A DNA stretch of 64,000 nt from Caecitellus pseudoparvulus (lineage: Eukaryota > Bigyra: Bicosoecida): contig CBFFRQ010000039.1 in assembly GCA_965644315.1 (NCBI GenBank), positions 186,001 through 250,000 of the forward strand. The letters run 5' to 3'. Shown one piece after another: positions 54,901 through 64,000 of the stretch; the stretch's first letter is position 1; every line of letters begins with the position of its first letter. A program made the translations under genes and the position numbers. The notes beneath the pieces were generated by a model, which searched no databases, was not told where the DNA came from, and worked only from the letters and a program-made list of their open reading frames with translations.

Positions 54901-55594
54901 CCTGCGGCCTCAAGTCGTGACGCGGTCGGTCACAGTGCAGCAGATGCTCAACGAAGGGCACATCTCAGAGGGCGAGGTGGACGGTCTGCGGCAATGGCTG
55001 AAGACTCATGGCTTCAACGCATACGCCCCTGTTGTGCTCAGTGGGACGCTCATGAAGCGGTCTCAGGTTACGGGGGCTGAGACCGCTGAACCTCAGCGGT
55101 CTGTAGATCCAAAGACCATCCGTGTCCACGCCAAGCGACCTGATCCCGCGTGGCTTCCCGCGCTGGGATCGGCATTGCTAGCATCAGATGCAGGGAAGCA
55201 CGTGTGTAAGACCCATGCTAACACTTCCAATGCGTTCAAGATGTCTCATTCGCAGCTTAGCACCTTGCGCACAGCAGCCAAGCCAGGAGCAGCTCTCTCA
55301 GCCTCTGACCGAGACCGACTGAAGGCCAAGATGCAGAGGAGGCGCCGCAACACACTGGCACAGATTTCAAAGCAGCTAGGATCTCGAAGGAAGGCGCCTG
55401 TCCGGAAGCAGCAGTTTAACCCTGTCATTCAAGCGTCAGCCGTGGAAGAGGATGGCACGGTCATCCCAACAGTTCCGACACCCAAGCCAAAGTCCACCCC
55501 GCTCAGTGACGCACGTGAAAAAGTAGGTGGGCGGGGGAGCCTTCGTGCCAAGCGCTACATTGTATCGGAAGCTGACCTCGCGGCTGGGCACTGA
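48912..55594 (+). CDS. type I surface protein: Cys-rich ectodomain, long Thr/Pro/Ser repeat stalk, one TM; interrupted by a retroelement remnant
   Basis: Exon 48912-49029 carries a signal peptide ([19 protein letters not shown]) and joins in phase to 49104 onward, restoring C-SSGQYCE. After a Gly-rich spacer come four to five cysteine-rich modules of the GCC2/GCC3 (ephrin-receptor-like) type between about 49430 and 49870 ([45 protein letters not shown]). The stalk of Thr-rich repeats runs from about 50160 to 54346. A membrane helix ([20 protein letters not shown], near 54700-54770) and a basic cytosolic tail of about 270 residues end the protein. An 897-bp insertion at 52232-53128 puts a stop at 52298-52300 if read through. 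Splicing 52228 to 52997 would stay in phase and give about 1946 residues. Likely an adhesin or glycoprotein coat component; O-glycosylation of the stalk is expected. Whether the allele is functional is unknown. Confidence 0.65.
50160..52039 (+). repeat. 66-nt coding minisatellite, Thr/Pro/Arg stalk
   Basis: About 28 tandem units. Each unit encodes [14 protein letters not shown] followed by one to four TPTR tetrapeptides; the two-tetrapeptide form is 66 nt. The number of tetrapeptides varies, which shows slippage or unequal exchange inside units. One unit near 50330 has a variant [13 protein letters not shown]. Every unit is a multiple of three and free of stops, so several other frames stay open too; those are shadows. 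Synonymous differences (CGT/CGC, ACC/ACA) define subfamilies, with a very uniform block near 50860-51240. Confidence 0.95.
52040..52231 (+). repeat. 24-nt coding minisatellite, TPSSTSGV, first block (8 units)
   Basis: Eight perfect or near-perfect units; the first reads TPSSTSSV and the rest TPSSTSGV. The block ends exactly at the retroelement junction. Confidence 0.95.
52642..52791 (+). repeat. direct repeat copy 1 (candidate B1)
   Basis: 150 bp, identical by eye to 52979-53128. Starts ATTGGCGGGTGCC and ends CACGAGGGAA. It lies within the open recombinase-like frame. Confidence 0.9.
52796..52821 (+). other. perfect hairpin in retroelement spacer
   Basis: GGTTGCCGG at 52796-52804 pairs with CCGGCAACC at 52813-52821 around an 8-nt loop. 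It sits four bases after direct repeat copy 1, in the candidate A2 segment. It may be a recombination or priming structure of the element. Confidence 0.7.
52979..53128 (+). repeat. direct repeat copy 2 (candidate B2)
   Basis: 150 bp, identical by eye to copy 1. It forms the right end of the insertion, after which the host minisatellite resumes. Identity of the two copies suggests a recent insertion or conversion. Confidence 0.9.
53171..54346 (+). repeat. 24-nt coding minisatellite, TPSSTSGV, second block (49 units)
   Basis: 49 units of 24 nt span 1176 bp. The first is TPSSTSDV, the last TPSSTSEV and one internal unit is TPSSTPSV; nearly all others are identical at the DNA level, showing strong homogenisation. 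It is preceded by a single [14 protein letters not shown] segment at about 53129-53170, that is, by the end of the 66-nt type of repeat. Confidence 0.95.
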
Positions 55595-56089
55595 AGCGCT
55601 GGCAGTGTCCGTGGTTCTGAACCACTTGGGCACGGCTAGAGAGCAGCCTGGAAGCAGGTCTGCAAGAACCAGCCCGGCACTAAATGCAATATAAAATCCT
55701 TCGATGGCGGCGGCGGCCCGTGCCTACTTGCTCAAAGGGCTGCCAGGCCTTCACTAGGCAGAGATCATGGAGAAGGCAACTATGTGTGACCCCTGCCCCT
55801 CCCCTCATGCTGAAGAACACACGCAGCAGCTGAACACAATTGTGATTCGCTTATTAATTACTCGACTTGTCCTGCTACCTGGAAGATTTGCGGAAGTATT
55901 AGATGATTTTTGGGACTGGGGGCGCCATCGAAGCCAGCTTATCTCGCAGAGTGTCTTGAGCCCAGCACGTGTATCAAGCTATTGTGGGAGTTGTCAGCCG
56001 GTCAACGAGCTTGCTTGATAGGCATACCCCAGTTACTACTCTGTACTTGCGTGCAGCGGTCGTAGCTTCAACCCTGCACCGTGCGCAGC
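55595..56089. other. intergenic, tandem genes
   Basis: 495 bp, clearly A+T-richer than most of the window (for example 55680-55700 with TATAAAATCC and 55840-55865). It holds the surface-protein 3' UTR and the promoter of the coiled-coil gene. The TATA-like run at about 55690 is nearly 400 bp from the next ATG, so I do not call it a promoter. Confidence 0.4.
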
Positions 56090-57497
56090 ATGGCATCGTG
56101 GACTGGTGCGTGTCGCTTGCGACCCTTTGGCGGCACTTGTGTGGGCAGGATTACTGCACACTGAATGCGCCTTTTCACTCCTTTACTGCACAGAGAACGT
56201 GCCATTCATACAAGCAGATGGTGTCCCATCACCAGTCAGCAAGCAGGGGCGCAAGGTGCTGCATTTGGAGGTGCCCGCGGGCGGGGAAGAGTTGCCAGCT
56301 GAGCTGGCGGCGCCAGACTCCCCGAACGCGCGCGCGGTGTGGGCAGTGGAGCGCTGTCGTCGTCTGGAGCATCAGAAGTTCGGACTATTGAAGGAGATAG
56401 AGACGCTGCGTGGGCGCGTGACTGAGCGAGATGCTGCCATCGCTCGCTTTCGTGCTGCCAACAACGACTTGCGTGACGCCAGTCGCGAGAGCACGACAGC
56501 GCTGCAGGCGGCGAGACGGAAGTTACGTGTGCAGCATGGCTTGCTGCAGGAGCTGCAGGAGGCCAACCGGAGGCTTGAGGGGGACAAGCGGCGCATGCGC
56601 AAGGAGCGGCGGGCGGAGGCGCGTATGTTGGACAGCATCACCATGCAGCACAGTGCGCTGGAGGAGCAGCTATCGACTGAGCGTGCCCGTCACAGTGAGG
56701 CGGAGGAAGGCTACGACACGAGCATGGAGCACGTGAAGCGTGTGATGGAGGCCGAACAAGAGGCGCTACGCGGGGAGATCGAAGAGTGGCGGCGGCGCGA
56801 GGTCAGCTTGCTGCAGCAGATTCAGCAGGCGCAAGAAAAGATTGTGGCGGCACAGGAGCAGCTGGCGCTGGGCGCCCAGCGAGAAGCAGAGGCTCGAAAG
56901 GGGCAGCAGAAGGCGCTGACGCAGTTTGACCGCCTGAAGGAGAGTTTCGCGGAGGAGGTGGAGGCTGTGGCGGCACTGAAGCGGGAGGCTGAAGCTAAGC
57001 TGTCCACAGTGCACACAACCGAGTCCCGTCTGAAGGAGGCGCTGGCGTTGCTGGGAGCTCAGGAGTCAGAGACGCTGGCCCTGAGGGAGGCAGTGCACCA
57101 GCTCACCCGGCAGCTGGATGAGACGCAGGCTGCGCTGACCGCTTCCAAGCAGCGACTGACGAGTGTGTGCAGCGAGCGCGACCACCTGCGCACTGCTCTG
57201 AGCCAGGGACACATTCGGGCAGTGGACTTGTCTGTGGCCCAGGCGGAGCGGGCGCGTCTGGAAGCGCAGCTGTCCAAGCACACTGCGGCGGCACGGGCCC
57301 AGGCGGAGGCCAGCCGGGAGGCCAGTGAGACGGCGCGCGAGCGGCTGTTCGCGCAGCTGGGTTACGGGAAGAAGGCCCGCAGGCGACTGCAGCGCCTGCG
57401 AGGAGGGGGTGGGTCTCAACCCCCACCAGCGCCAGCACCCCGGATGGTGCAGTGGCAGGGTGGCGCCGAGTCTGTGGAGGAGAAAGGGGACGGGTGA
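56090..57497 (+). CDS. coiled-coil protein
   Basis: A 16-nt first exon (56090-56105, MASWT) joins in phase to 56194-57497 across an 88-nt intron with donor GTGCGT; 439 residues. The start ENVPFIQADGVPSPVSKQGR is ordered-looking. From about residue 65 to 400 it is an almost unbroken heptad-rich coiled coil with high Glu/Arg/Gln/Ala content (for example EKIVAAQEQLALGAQREAEA). It ends with basic and Gly/Pro-rich residues. No enzymatic motif is seen. It is likely structural: centrosome/basal body, flagellar or Golgi tether proteins have this look. It converges on the WD40 gene with a 46-bp gap. Confidence 0.75.
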
Positions 57498-57543
57498 CAG
57501 CGTGAGGCTGGTCGTGGGCAATGCATGCATTGGGCGACCGTGC

Positions 57544-60500
57544 TCACTCCTCTGCCTGTGCACTGGCGTCAGCACGGGGGCTGGACCGCGCCAGGGAGGC
57601 AGCCAGCGTGCTCTCCAGTCGTGACTGCATCTTGCTCCACAGGGCATCTGCGAGCTGGTCCAGGTCCACTCCGGCGCTGCCTGTGGAGTTGGCTGAGGAA
57701 GGCAGGCGAGGCATGGTGGTTGCCCGATCCGGGGACGAGGGTGTGTCGGCCGCCGCATCCGAGGGCAGCGCCTGCGAAAGTTGCTGCATGGCCTGCCGCA
57801 GTGTGGCTGTGAGGGCGGCATGTGTGGCGCGTGCGGCTGCAAGGTCGGCGGCGGCGGTGTCACCGCCAGCATTCGCTACGACGCGCGACGTTTCTTGCAG
57901 TTTGCCCACGGTGTCGTCCAGGGCAGATGTGAGGGTGGAGATGGTGGTGAGGTATGCGCTGGCGGTGTGCGGCAGCAGGGCGCTGTCCTCCAGCTCATCC
58001 TCTGCGGCGCCTTGCGCCTGGGCAACGCCACTGGCCCCGTGCAGTTTCCAGCCGCCTTGGGCTGTTGCAGAGGCGCTGAGACTGAGCGGCGCACTATCTG
58101 CCAGCTGTGCCTGGTCAGGGTGTGTGGCGGGCTGTGCGGCCGGTGAGCTGGCATGCCGCAGAGCCGCAGCTGCTGTGCGGGAATCTGCAGCCGCCTTGGC
58201 TGCCGAGTGCAGCAATTCCTCCGTGCCGCTGAGATCGGCAGCGGTGCCCACGCTGGCATGAGATGTGGCAGCCAGCCGTGCTTTGAGGGACGCAGCCAAG
58301 CTGACTGCTGGCTTGCCCTTGACTGGCGTCTCCTCAGCTGGGGCGAGATCCGACGGCACAGGCGGCGGCGCCACGACACCCAAGCCCCCAGCGTGGCGTT
58401 GCGAGGAGAGCAGGTCCAGCTTCGACAGCTGGGCTCGCATGCGGGAGACTGCAGCTGCTGCTGCCGCCTGTTGCGTGGCAAGGTCAGGTGCTGGCCCGTC
58501 GCGGGTCGGTGGCGACGACTCGCTGGGCTCTGGGGAGCTGTGAGTGGGCAGGGGGGCCTTAGGTTTCCCCGAGAAGGTGTGTGTGAGGCTGGCTCGCACG
58601 CCAGGCGTGGGGGCGGCTGGCGTTGCCGACACTGACCCAGGGCGCTTGGCTGGCGTCGCCACCAGGCGCGCATCCGCCGCTGCCCAGTCCTCTTCCTCCT
58701 CTGCTGACGCTGGCGTGGCGGCCCCACTGGCCGGAGGCGTGGGTGGCGGTGCCATGCCGAGGGCAGGCTGGGGTTCCTCGTCTGTGGGCGCCGGGCGGGA
58801 GGGCTGCTCCATGGCGCCTGGGCCAGCTGTGGCGTGAAGTGCGACGCCATCTTCGCCGTCGCCACTGGGGGTGGGTGCTGCGCTGTGGTTGGTGGGCAAG
58901 TCGCCGGCTGCAGCGCCAAAGACGTCAAAAGAGCCCTGGTCGCCAGGCACAGCCCAGCGCCCCCCCACCATGCTGTCTGCCGCCGCGAGCAGGCTCGTGC
59001 CGTCCCGCGAGGCAGACACGTTCACACTGCGCGCCCAGGCTGGCAGGACACTCTGCCGGCCCGGTGTGGACGGCGCCACGCCCCGCCCACCACCCTCCCC
59101 GTCACTGCTGCCTGTGTCGTCTGCGCCTGTGGCGGATGTGTCAGCGGCCGTGGGGGAGGTTGTGGCCTGCGGCGTGGGGGGACCCCCTGTCGGCACGCGT
59201 GGCGGCTTGACGGCCAGAAACTTGGGCGCGTCGGTGCCCTGGGCTTCCGGCACGGCTGCTGACGCGCGCTTGTTCAGGCCCGCGTGCATCTCTGTGAGGG
59301 AGATGGCTCGCTCCGTCAGCGCCTTGGTGCGGGCGGCCGCCACGTCGAAGCTGCGCAGGGACGCTTGCTGTGCGAGGTGTGGGGCCAGACGCCACACCAT
59401 GATGCAGCCGTCCATGCCGGTGGTGACCAGGCGCCTGCAGTCGGCACTCCACGCCATGCCTGTGACCTTGCTCGCGTGTGCGGCCAGGCACGCCAGGCAC
59501 TCGCCGGAGAAGAAATCGTGCACCCGCACGCAGTTGTCGCCGCCTGCCGTCGCGACGAACAGGCCTGACGGGTCCATGGCCACACGGTTCAGAAGTTTGG
59601 CTCCTCGCGCCTCTGCGTAGCTGCGTAGCAGGCGCCCGTTGCGCAGGCTGTGCACGTGCAGGCGCTTGTCCTGCCCGACCGTGGCCAGGTTCTTGTTCGT
59701 GGCGTCCACTGCGACGCCCAGGATGGCGCCGTGCTCCGCCGGCACAGTGCGGGAGTGTGTGAGTTCGATGCGGCCGCCAGAGACGTCCACTTCTCCGGAG
59801 CGGGGCGTGCCGGTGGCGTCAGTTGGAGACAGGTCGTGCCATGTCATACCTTGCGGCAGCGCCACCCCGCTTTGCGCCAGCTGTCGCGCCATTTGCAGCC
59901 CCACTGGCGAGGCGCCCTCCACCCGGAGTTTGTTGAAGACAATGGTGCCGTCACCCCCTGCACTGATGAGCTTGGCATCGTCCTGGGTGAAGGCGAGGGA
60001 AGTGACGGGCTTGGTGTGGCGGTCCACTGTGCCGGCGTGAGCGTATGCGTTGGCGACGTCGAAGACATGCAGCAGGCCGTCCTGCCCTGCTGATGTGAGG
60101 ACGGCGCCCGTGGCTTGGGCGTAGGCCAGGGACAACACCTCGCCATCGTGTGCTGGGATGTACGCCACCTGCCGCATGCTCCAGGCGTCAAACACTCGAA
60201 CGTTGCCCTGTCGATCACCCACAGCCACATCCAGGGAGAAAGCGCCTGGAACTGAGCCCGGGTACGCTACAGCAGTGATGGACTTGAGGCCGGCAGAAGG
60301 GGGGATGATGGGGCCCTTTTCTGGTTCAAAGGCGCCTGTGACAATGCTCTGGCCAGTCCAGGAGGCCTTGGCGAGTGGGCGTGAGGGAGTGCCGCCAACA
60401 CTGAATACCTGCCCAGAGCCTGACTCGTCCTCAGCCTCGTTACAGTACAGAGCGTGCAGCATGCTGCTGCAGTACACGTTGCGGGCAGACACCGCCCTCT

Positions 60501-61970
60501 CTGGCGCCCCAGGCGGCACAGGGGTCTGCTTGTCCACTGCACGAGAGTCCAAGTTCCAGAAACGAGCCGTGCAGTCCGCGCCAACTGTGACAAACGTGTC
60601 AGAGGGCAGGGGGCCGACGGCCCCCCCCGTGTCTTCTGCATCTGCGGCGCTGCGTGGGTCAGGCAGGAATGCCACGTCCCACACAGTGGATGCGTGGTTA
60701 AAGAACGCGCGCTGCTTCACCACCTTGCCCTGTGCCAGTCCGCCAATGGCCCAGATAAACAGCGACCTGTCGCCGTACACGACCACAGCTCGCGAGGCAT
60801 CGGGGCTCAGCACAGCCGCGATGGCAGCGGGGCGGGTGACGCCATCGGCACCGGCGGCCGCCGCTGTGGCAGCTGCAGCGGGGGAGGTGACATTGTGCTG
60901 CCCCAGCGCAGGCGGAACGGGGAGCGAGCCTCGGCAGTGCAGAGACAGCAGGTCGAACACGCGCACGGTGGAGTCTGCACACCCCACCAGGGCAGAGTCC
61001 CCGGCAATGGACACGGCAAAGGCTGTGGGTGACTTGAGCGGCACGAACAGCTTCACTGCGCGAGCAGCGTCCAGCGCGACCAGCCTGCCGTCAGAGCTGA
61101 CCACCAAGACCCGCAGGCCTTGGGGCGTGTCTGCCGCTGCCACATCCACATAGTGGCTCTGCTGGAAGTCTGCAGGGAGCAGGGCGGCCTGGCCGCCAAT
61201 GCTCTGGGGGGCATCCGCTGGAGGCTGGCCTGCATCGATGCTTGGCCAGAACATGATGCTGGGACCTGACACGGAGACAAAGGCGGTGCCAGAGCCATGT
61301 GGGGCCAAGGCAGTAATACCGCCTGGCACAGACCCCCGGCCCACGCAGGCGCCCTGCGCCCAGTCCCACACAAACACATGTTTGTCCCGCCGAAAGCCAG
61401 CCGTGATCAAGTGTTGGCCCGACGAAGAGAACGCCACTGCAGCGACCCCATGGCGGTGGCCTGGAAGCTGGAACACGCACCGCCCATCTTTGACATTCCA
61501 AACCTCCACAACAGCTTCCCGCCCCCGCTGTGCAGAGTCAGGGGAGCAAGTGGGAGCGGGTGGCTTGCTGAAACGCGTGCGAAACGCCCACTCACCACTC
61601 CAACCGCGATGTGAGCGCCGTCTGGGGAGAAACTCAAGCATGTCACAGGAGAACTCGCCCGAATGAGTCGAACCTGGGGAGGATTGGTTGTTTATGCGGG
61701 CGAGGGGGCGGGTTGTGTGGAGGACAGGCAGCCAATCGTACCTGCCTGTTGCGTTTGGCGTTGTACAGGCACACCATGCACCCTGCAGGGTAAGCGATGT
61801 CCCCGGAAGACTTGTTGACACAGACAGCATTGTTGTGGCACGCGGTTATTCCAAGCACCCGCTCCAGTTGCACCTGAGCATGCAGGGCGGGGGGAAGCTT
61901 GCAAACATTGCAGGCAATCTGCAATCTCCGCAGCAGCACCAACCTGGCTGCGTTGCTGTCCCCCAGCCAT
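57544..61970 (-). CDS. WDR62/MAPKBP1-like WD40 scaffold protein
   Basis: Minus-strand exons 61970-61944, 61873-61742, 61673-61596 and 61527-57544, all phase 0; 1406 residues. Splicing gives VQLERVLGITACHNNA, GDIAYPAGCMVCLYNAKRNRQ split over the text as DIAYPAGCMV and LYNAKRNRQ, then TCLSFSPDGAHIAVGV and EVWNVKDGRCVFQLPGHRHG. This is the opening characteristic of the MABP1/WDR62 group. About twelve to fourteen WD repeats, forming two propellers, extend to near residue 770 (HVFVWDW, VTSLAFTQDDAKLISAGGDG, VTGMAWSADCRRLVTTGMDG). The last 600 residues are disordered, with a possible short C-terminal helix (LDQLADALWSKMQSRLEST) that could dimerise, as in WDR62. In animals these proteins scaffold JNK signalling and act at spindle poles and centrosomes; here a basal-body or spindle role is an inference. 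Confidence 0.82.
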
Positions 61971-62358
61971 GGCACTGAGCGGCAGCAGCTGGGAAAGACG
62001 ATACTGCTAAGTGGTATACAAATACCTGCTCTGGTCCCGCACGGTGGTCCAGAGTCAGTGCTGTGGTTCAGGGCGCCGCTCAACGGACTTGCGTCCAACT
62101 GATGCTGGTCCGCTGCAAATGTGGGAGACACTGCCGTGGCACTCGGGGCAGGAGCGGACAGCGAAGCGTCACTGACTGAACGGATGCATTCACTGTGCTA
62201 GGCACTGGGAAGTGTTTCCCGGTACGGGGTGCGCGAGGGAGGTTGCCCCGCTCAGTACCCGGACTTGTGAAGCGGAGACCGCCTTGAGCCCTGGAAGGGC
62301 ATGACCGTACGCAGGAGAGTGTGGATCGGCTTGAAGCTGCCAAAGGTCTGCATCCCAA
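61971..62358. other. intergenic, tandem minus-strand genes
   Basis: 388 bp between the end of the SAM/ankyrin gene and the start of the WD40 gene, both on the minus strand. No RNA gene, repeat or clear promoter motif seen. Confidence 0.4.
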
Positions 62359-63999
62359 CTATTCAATGACTGGTGCTCCCAGCGCGCCGTCCTTTGCTTC
62401 GCGGGCATCTGTGTTGCGGAGAGTCGGGTCTGCCCCACGCCCCATGAGCGCTTTTGGCAGGTCGCCGCTGGGGTCTGCATCCACGGCGTTGTGCAGGGGG
62501 GTGTTGCCAATCCCATTCTGAGCATTGATGTCAGCGCCGTACTGCAGCAGGATACCGATGATGCGCAGGTTGAGGTTCGTGGCGGCGTAGTGCAGCGCTG
62601 TGTTGCCGGCTGCGTCCCGTGCGTTGGGGTCGAAGCCACCCTGCAGCGCCTCTTCCACGCGCCCTGCGCGGTCAGCCTGCACGTGGGCCATGAAGCGCTT
62701 TGCATCAGGCACCTTGCCCTCAGCTGCAGCCACTTCAGCCAGCACCTTCCTCTGCTCGGTGGGGTCAGGCTGCGGTTTGACATGCACGCGGGAAGCCTTG
62801 GCAACGTCAACGCCGCGCTGAATGGCGGCTGCTGCCTGTGCGATGCGGTTCAGGTGCACCATGGAGCGAATGTTCAGAGCATAGCCAATGTCTTCGCGTG
62901 AGAGGTCTGCAAGAGTGTCCCCGTCCAAGTCTGCATCCCGCGCGGCCTGCTGGTACTCTGCCATGCCCATCGTGTCAAGCCACCGGCACACATCTTCCAC
63001 CGTCCACAGCCTGAGGGAGGGCGCAAAGCTCCGGATCTTGGCAGACTCTGCCAGCGCCTGCAGAACTTCGGCTTTCTTGATGCGCAGCTTCTCTTTCTTT
63101 GCGCTGGCAGCCCTCGCAGCGATGAGCCGCTTGTCTTCCTTGGACAGCATGATCGCTGCTCCTGTGAAGAAGCTGTGCTGCATGCTTTCCTGCCGCATGC
63201 GACGGGACAAACTGCTTTCCCCTGCAGCCGAGGCCGCCAGGGCATGCACGGTGGCAGCTGCAGGCATGTACTGCGCAGCGGCCTTGAGCACCAGGCCTTG
63301 CACGGTGTCTCGAGTTTGCGTCATGGCCGTGTCGACCTTGTGCGCAACAGTCCGCTTTATCGCTGCCGAAGCTGCGGACTCGAGGCGCCTGGCCTCCTCC
63401 CGTGCAGCAAGCATTTGTGGGAGGAGTTGGCGCTGTTTCATGTCGTGCAACTCGCGGCTTTGGCGGAGGACGAGCGTTGTGACCTCGCCGGAAATGGCAG
63501 CTTTAGACCGAGTGAGCTGCCGTTGACGCAGTTGCAGGCTTTTGATTTCCTTACCAATGCGCTCTAAGTCTGCCTTGGTGCCGTCGATTTTCCGAGTGAG
63601 CTCCAACTCGTCCTGCTCTAGCTCCAGCGTGCGCCTGTGCTTCTCCGCCTTCTTCAAGTTGAGCGCTAGCTGCACGGTATGTGCCTCTTCAAGGGTTCGT
63701 GCCTTTCCCGTCAATGATGTCTGCTGCACTTGAGACGCCTGTGCAGCATTGGCGATTCGCTGTAAGGCGGGTGGCAGGCCGACGCCCAGTCTTGCTGCTT
63801 CGCCTGACAGGGCGGAAGCTGCTGAGCGCGTGCTGCGTCGGGAAGCCCCCCGGCTCTTGCTTTCGCGCAGCAAGTCAACAAGGCTCTCTCTGTCCCCGAC
63901 GAGCTCGTCAATCTCTTCATCCAGCCTACCAATTTCCCGCCGTTGGCGCTGCAGCTGTTCCAGTTCTCGCTCAAAGGTGGCCTTGCGCTTTGTGACCAC
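62359..63999 (-). CDS. coiled-coil, SAM and ankyrin-repeat protein (3' part; may continue past window)
   Basis: 546 residues are visible on the minus strand; the frame is open to the window edge, so the N terminus may be missing. Residues 1-210 form a charged coiled coil (ERELEQLQRQRREIGRLDEE, LELEQDELELTRKIDG). A SAM domain lies at about 325-395 (WTVEDVCRWLDTMGMAEYQ, DGDTLADLSREDIGYAL), and three ankyrin repeats at about 440-530 (NTALHYAATNLNLRIIGILL, NTPLHNAVDADPSGDLPKAL). The SAM domain suggests oligomerisation or partner binding, the ankyrin repeats a second partner. The function is unknown; a cytoskeletal scaffold is likely. The final residues after the third repeat are short, so the repeat domain ends near the C terminus. 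Confidence 0.82.
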   Translation of the reverse strand: MVTKRKATFERELEQLQRQRREIGRLDEEIDELVGDRESLVDLLRESKSRGASRRSTRSAASALSGEAARLGVGLPPALQRIANAAQASQVQQTSLTGKARTLEEAHTVQLALNLKKAEKHRRTLELEQDELELTRKIDGTKADLERIGKEIKSLQLRQRQLTRSKAAISGEVTTLVLRQSRELHDMKQRQLLPQMLAAREEARRLESAASAAIKRTVAHKVDTAMTQTRDTVQGLVLKAAAQYMPAAATVHALAASAAGESSLSRRMRQESMQHSFFTGAAIMLSKEDKRLIAARAASAKKEKLRIKKAEVLQALAESAKIRSFAPSLRLWTVEDVCRWLDTMGMAEYQQAARDADLDGDTLADLSREDIGYALNIRSMVHLNRIAQAAAAIQRGVDVAKASRVHVKPQPDPTEQRKVLAEVAAAEGKVPDAKRFMAHVQADRAGRVEEALQGGFDPNARDAAGNTALHYAATNLNLRIIGILLQYGADINAQNGIGNTPLHNAVDADPSGDLPKALMGRGADPTLRNTDAREAKDGALGAPVIE

Positions 64000-64000
64000 G

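Noticed and set aside
55685-55700. TATA box for the coiled-coil gene
   Set aside because: TATA-like run lies nearly 400 bp upstream of the start in A+T-rich spacer, too far to call without transcript data.

Overview
The window is nuclear DNA of a GC-rich microbial eukaryote. Genes carry short GT-AG introns (30 resolved here, 60-150 nt, most near 70-90 nt), proteins are long with low-complexity linkers, intergenic gaps are small, and there is no bacterial-style operon structure. Families such as GCN2, polycystin channels, WDR62-like and MORN proteins, SLC19 and triose-phosphate-type transporters point to a free-living protist. The truncated tyrosine-recombinase retroelement, short introns and GC content would fit a heterotrophic stramenopile of the Cafeteria type, but this placement is an inference and is weakly held.

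Layout. 1-4.0 kb: 3' part of a 7TM-RGS protein. 4.4-9.1 kb: three metabolic enzymes (ABHD13-like hydrolase, ACC-synthase-like PLP enzyme, membrane-anchored carboxylesterase-like hydrolase). 9.5-21.2 kb: a single giant channel gene, about 3805 residues, combining ankyrin repeats, two ryanodine-receptor RyR domains, more ankyrin repeats and a C-terminal polycystin channel. 21.7-27.1 kb: a TmcB-like multipass PAS protein. 27.4-35 kb: a triose-phosphate-type transporter, a PLOD-type Golgi glycosyltransferase, an SLC19-like vitamin carrier and an unknown membrane protein. 35.1-42.2 kb: a putative GTPase with cysteine pairs, a MORN protein and an unknown conserved protein. 42.4-48.3 kb: full-length GCN2-like kinase. 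48.9-55.6 kb: a type I surface protein with cysteine-rich ectodomain and a very long Thr/Pro/Ser repeat stalk that is interrupted by an 897-bp retroelement remnant. 56-64 kb: a coiled-coil protein, a WDR62/MAPKBP1-like WD40 protein and the 3' part of a coiled-coil/SAM/ankyrin protein.

How the genes relate. There is no pathway cluster. Several neighbours are nevertheless signalling membrane proteins (7TM-RGS, RyR-polycystin channel, TmcB-like PAS protein). The two most notable items are the Ank-RyR-RyR-Ank-polycystin channel and the retroelement remnant whose left junction creates a good splice donor, so that an in-phase intron could bypass the insertion. Exon boundaries given below were worked out by hand from reading-frame phase and family conservation, without transcript data.
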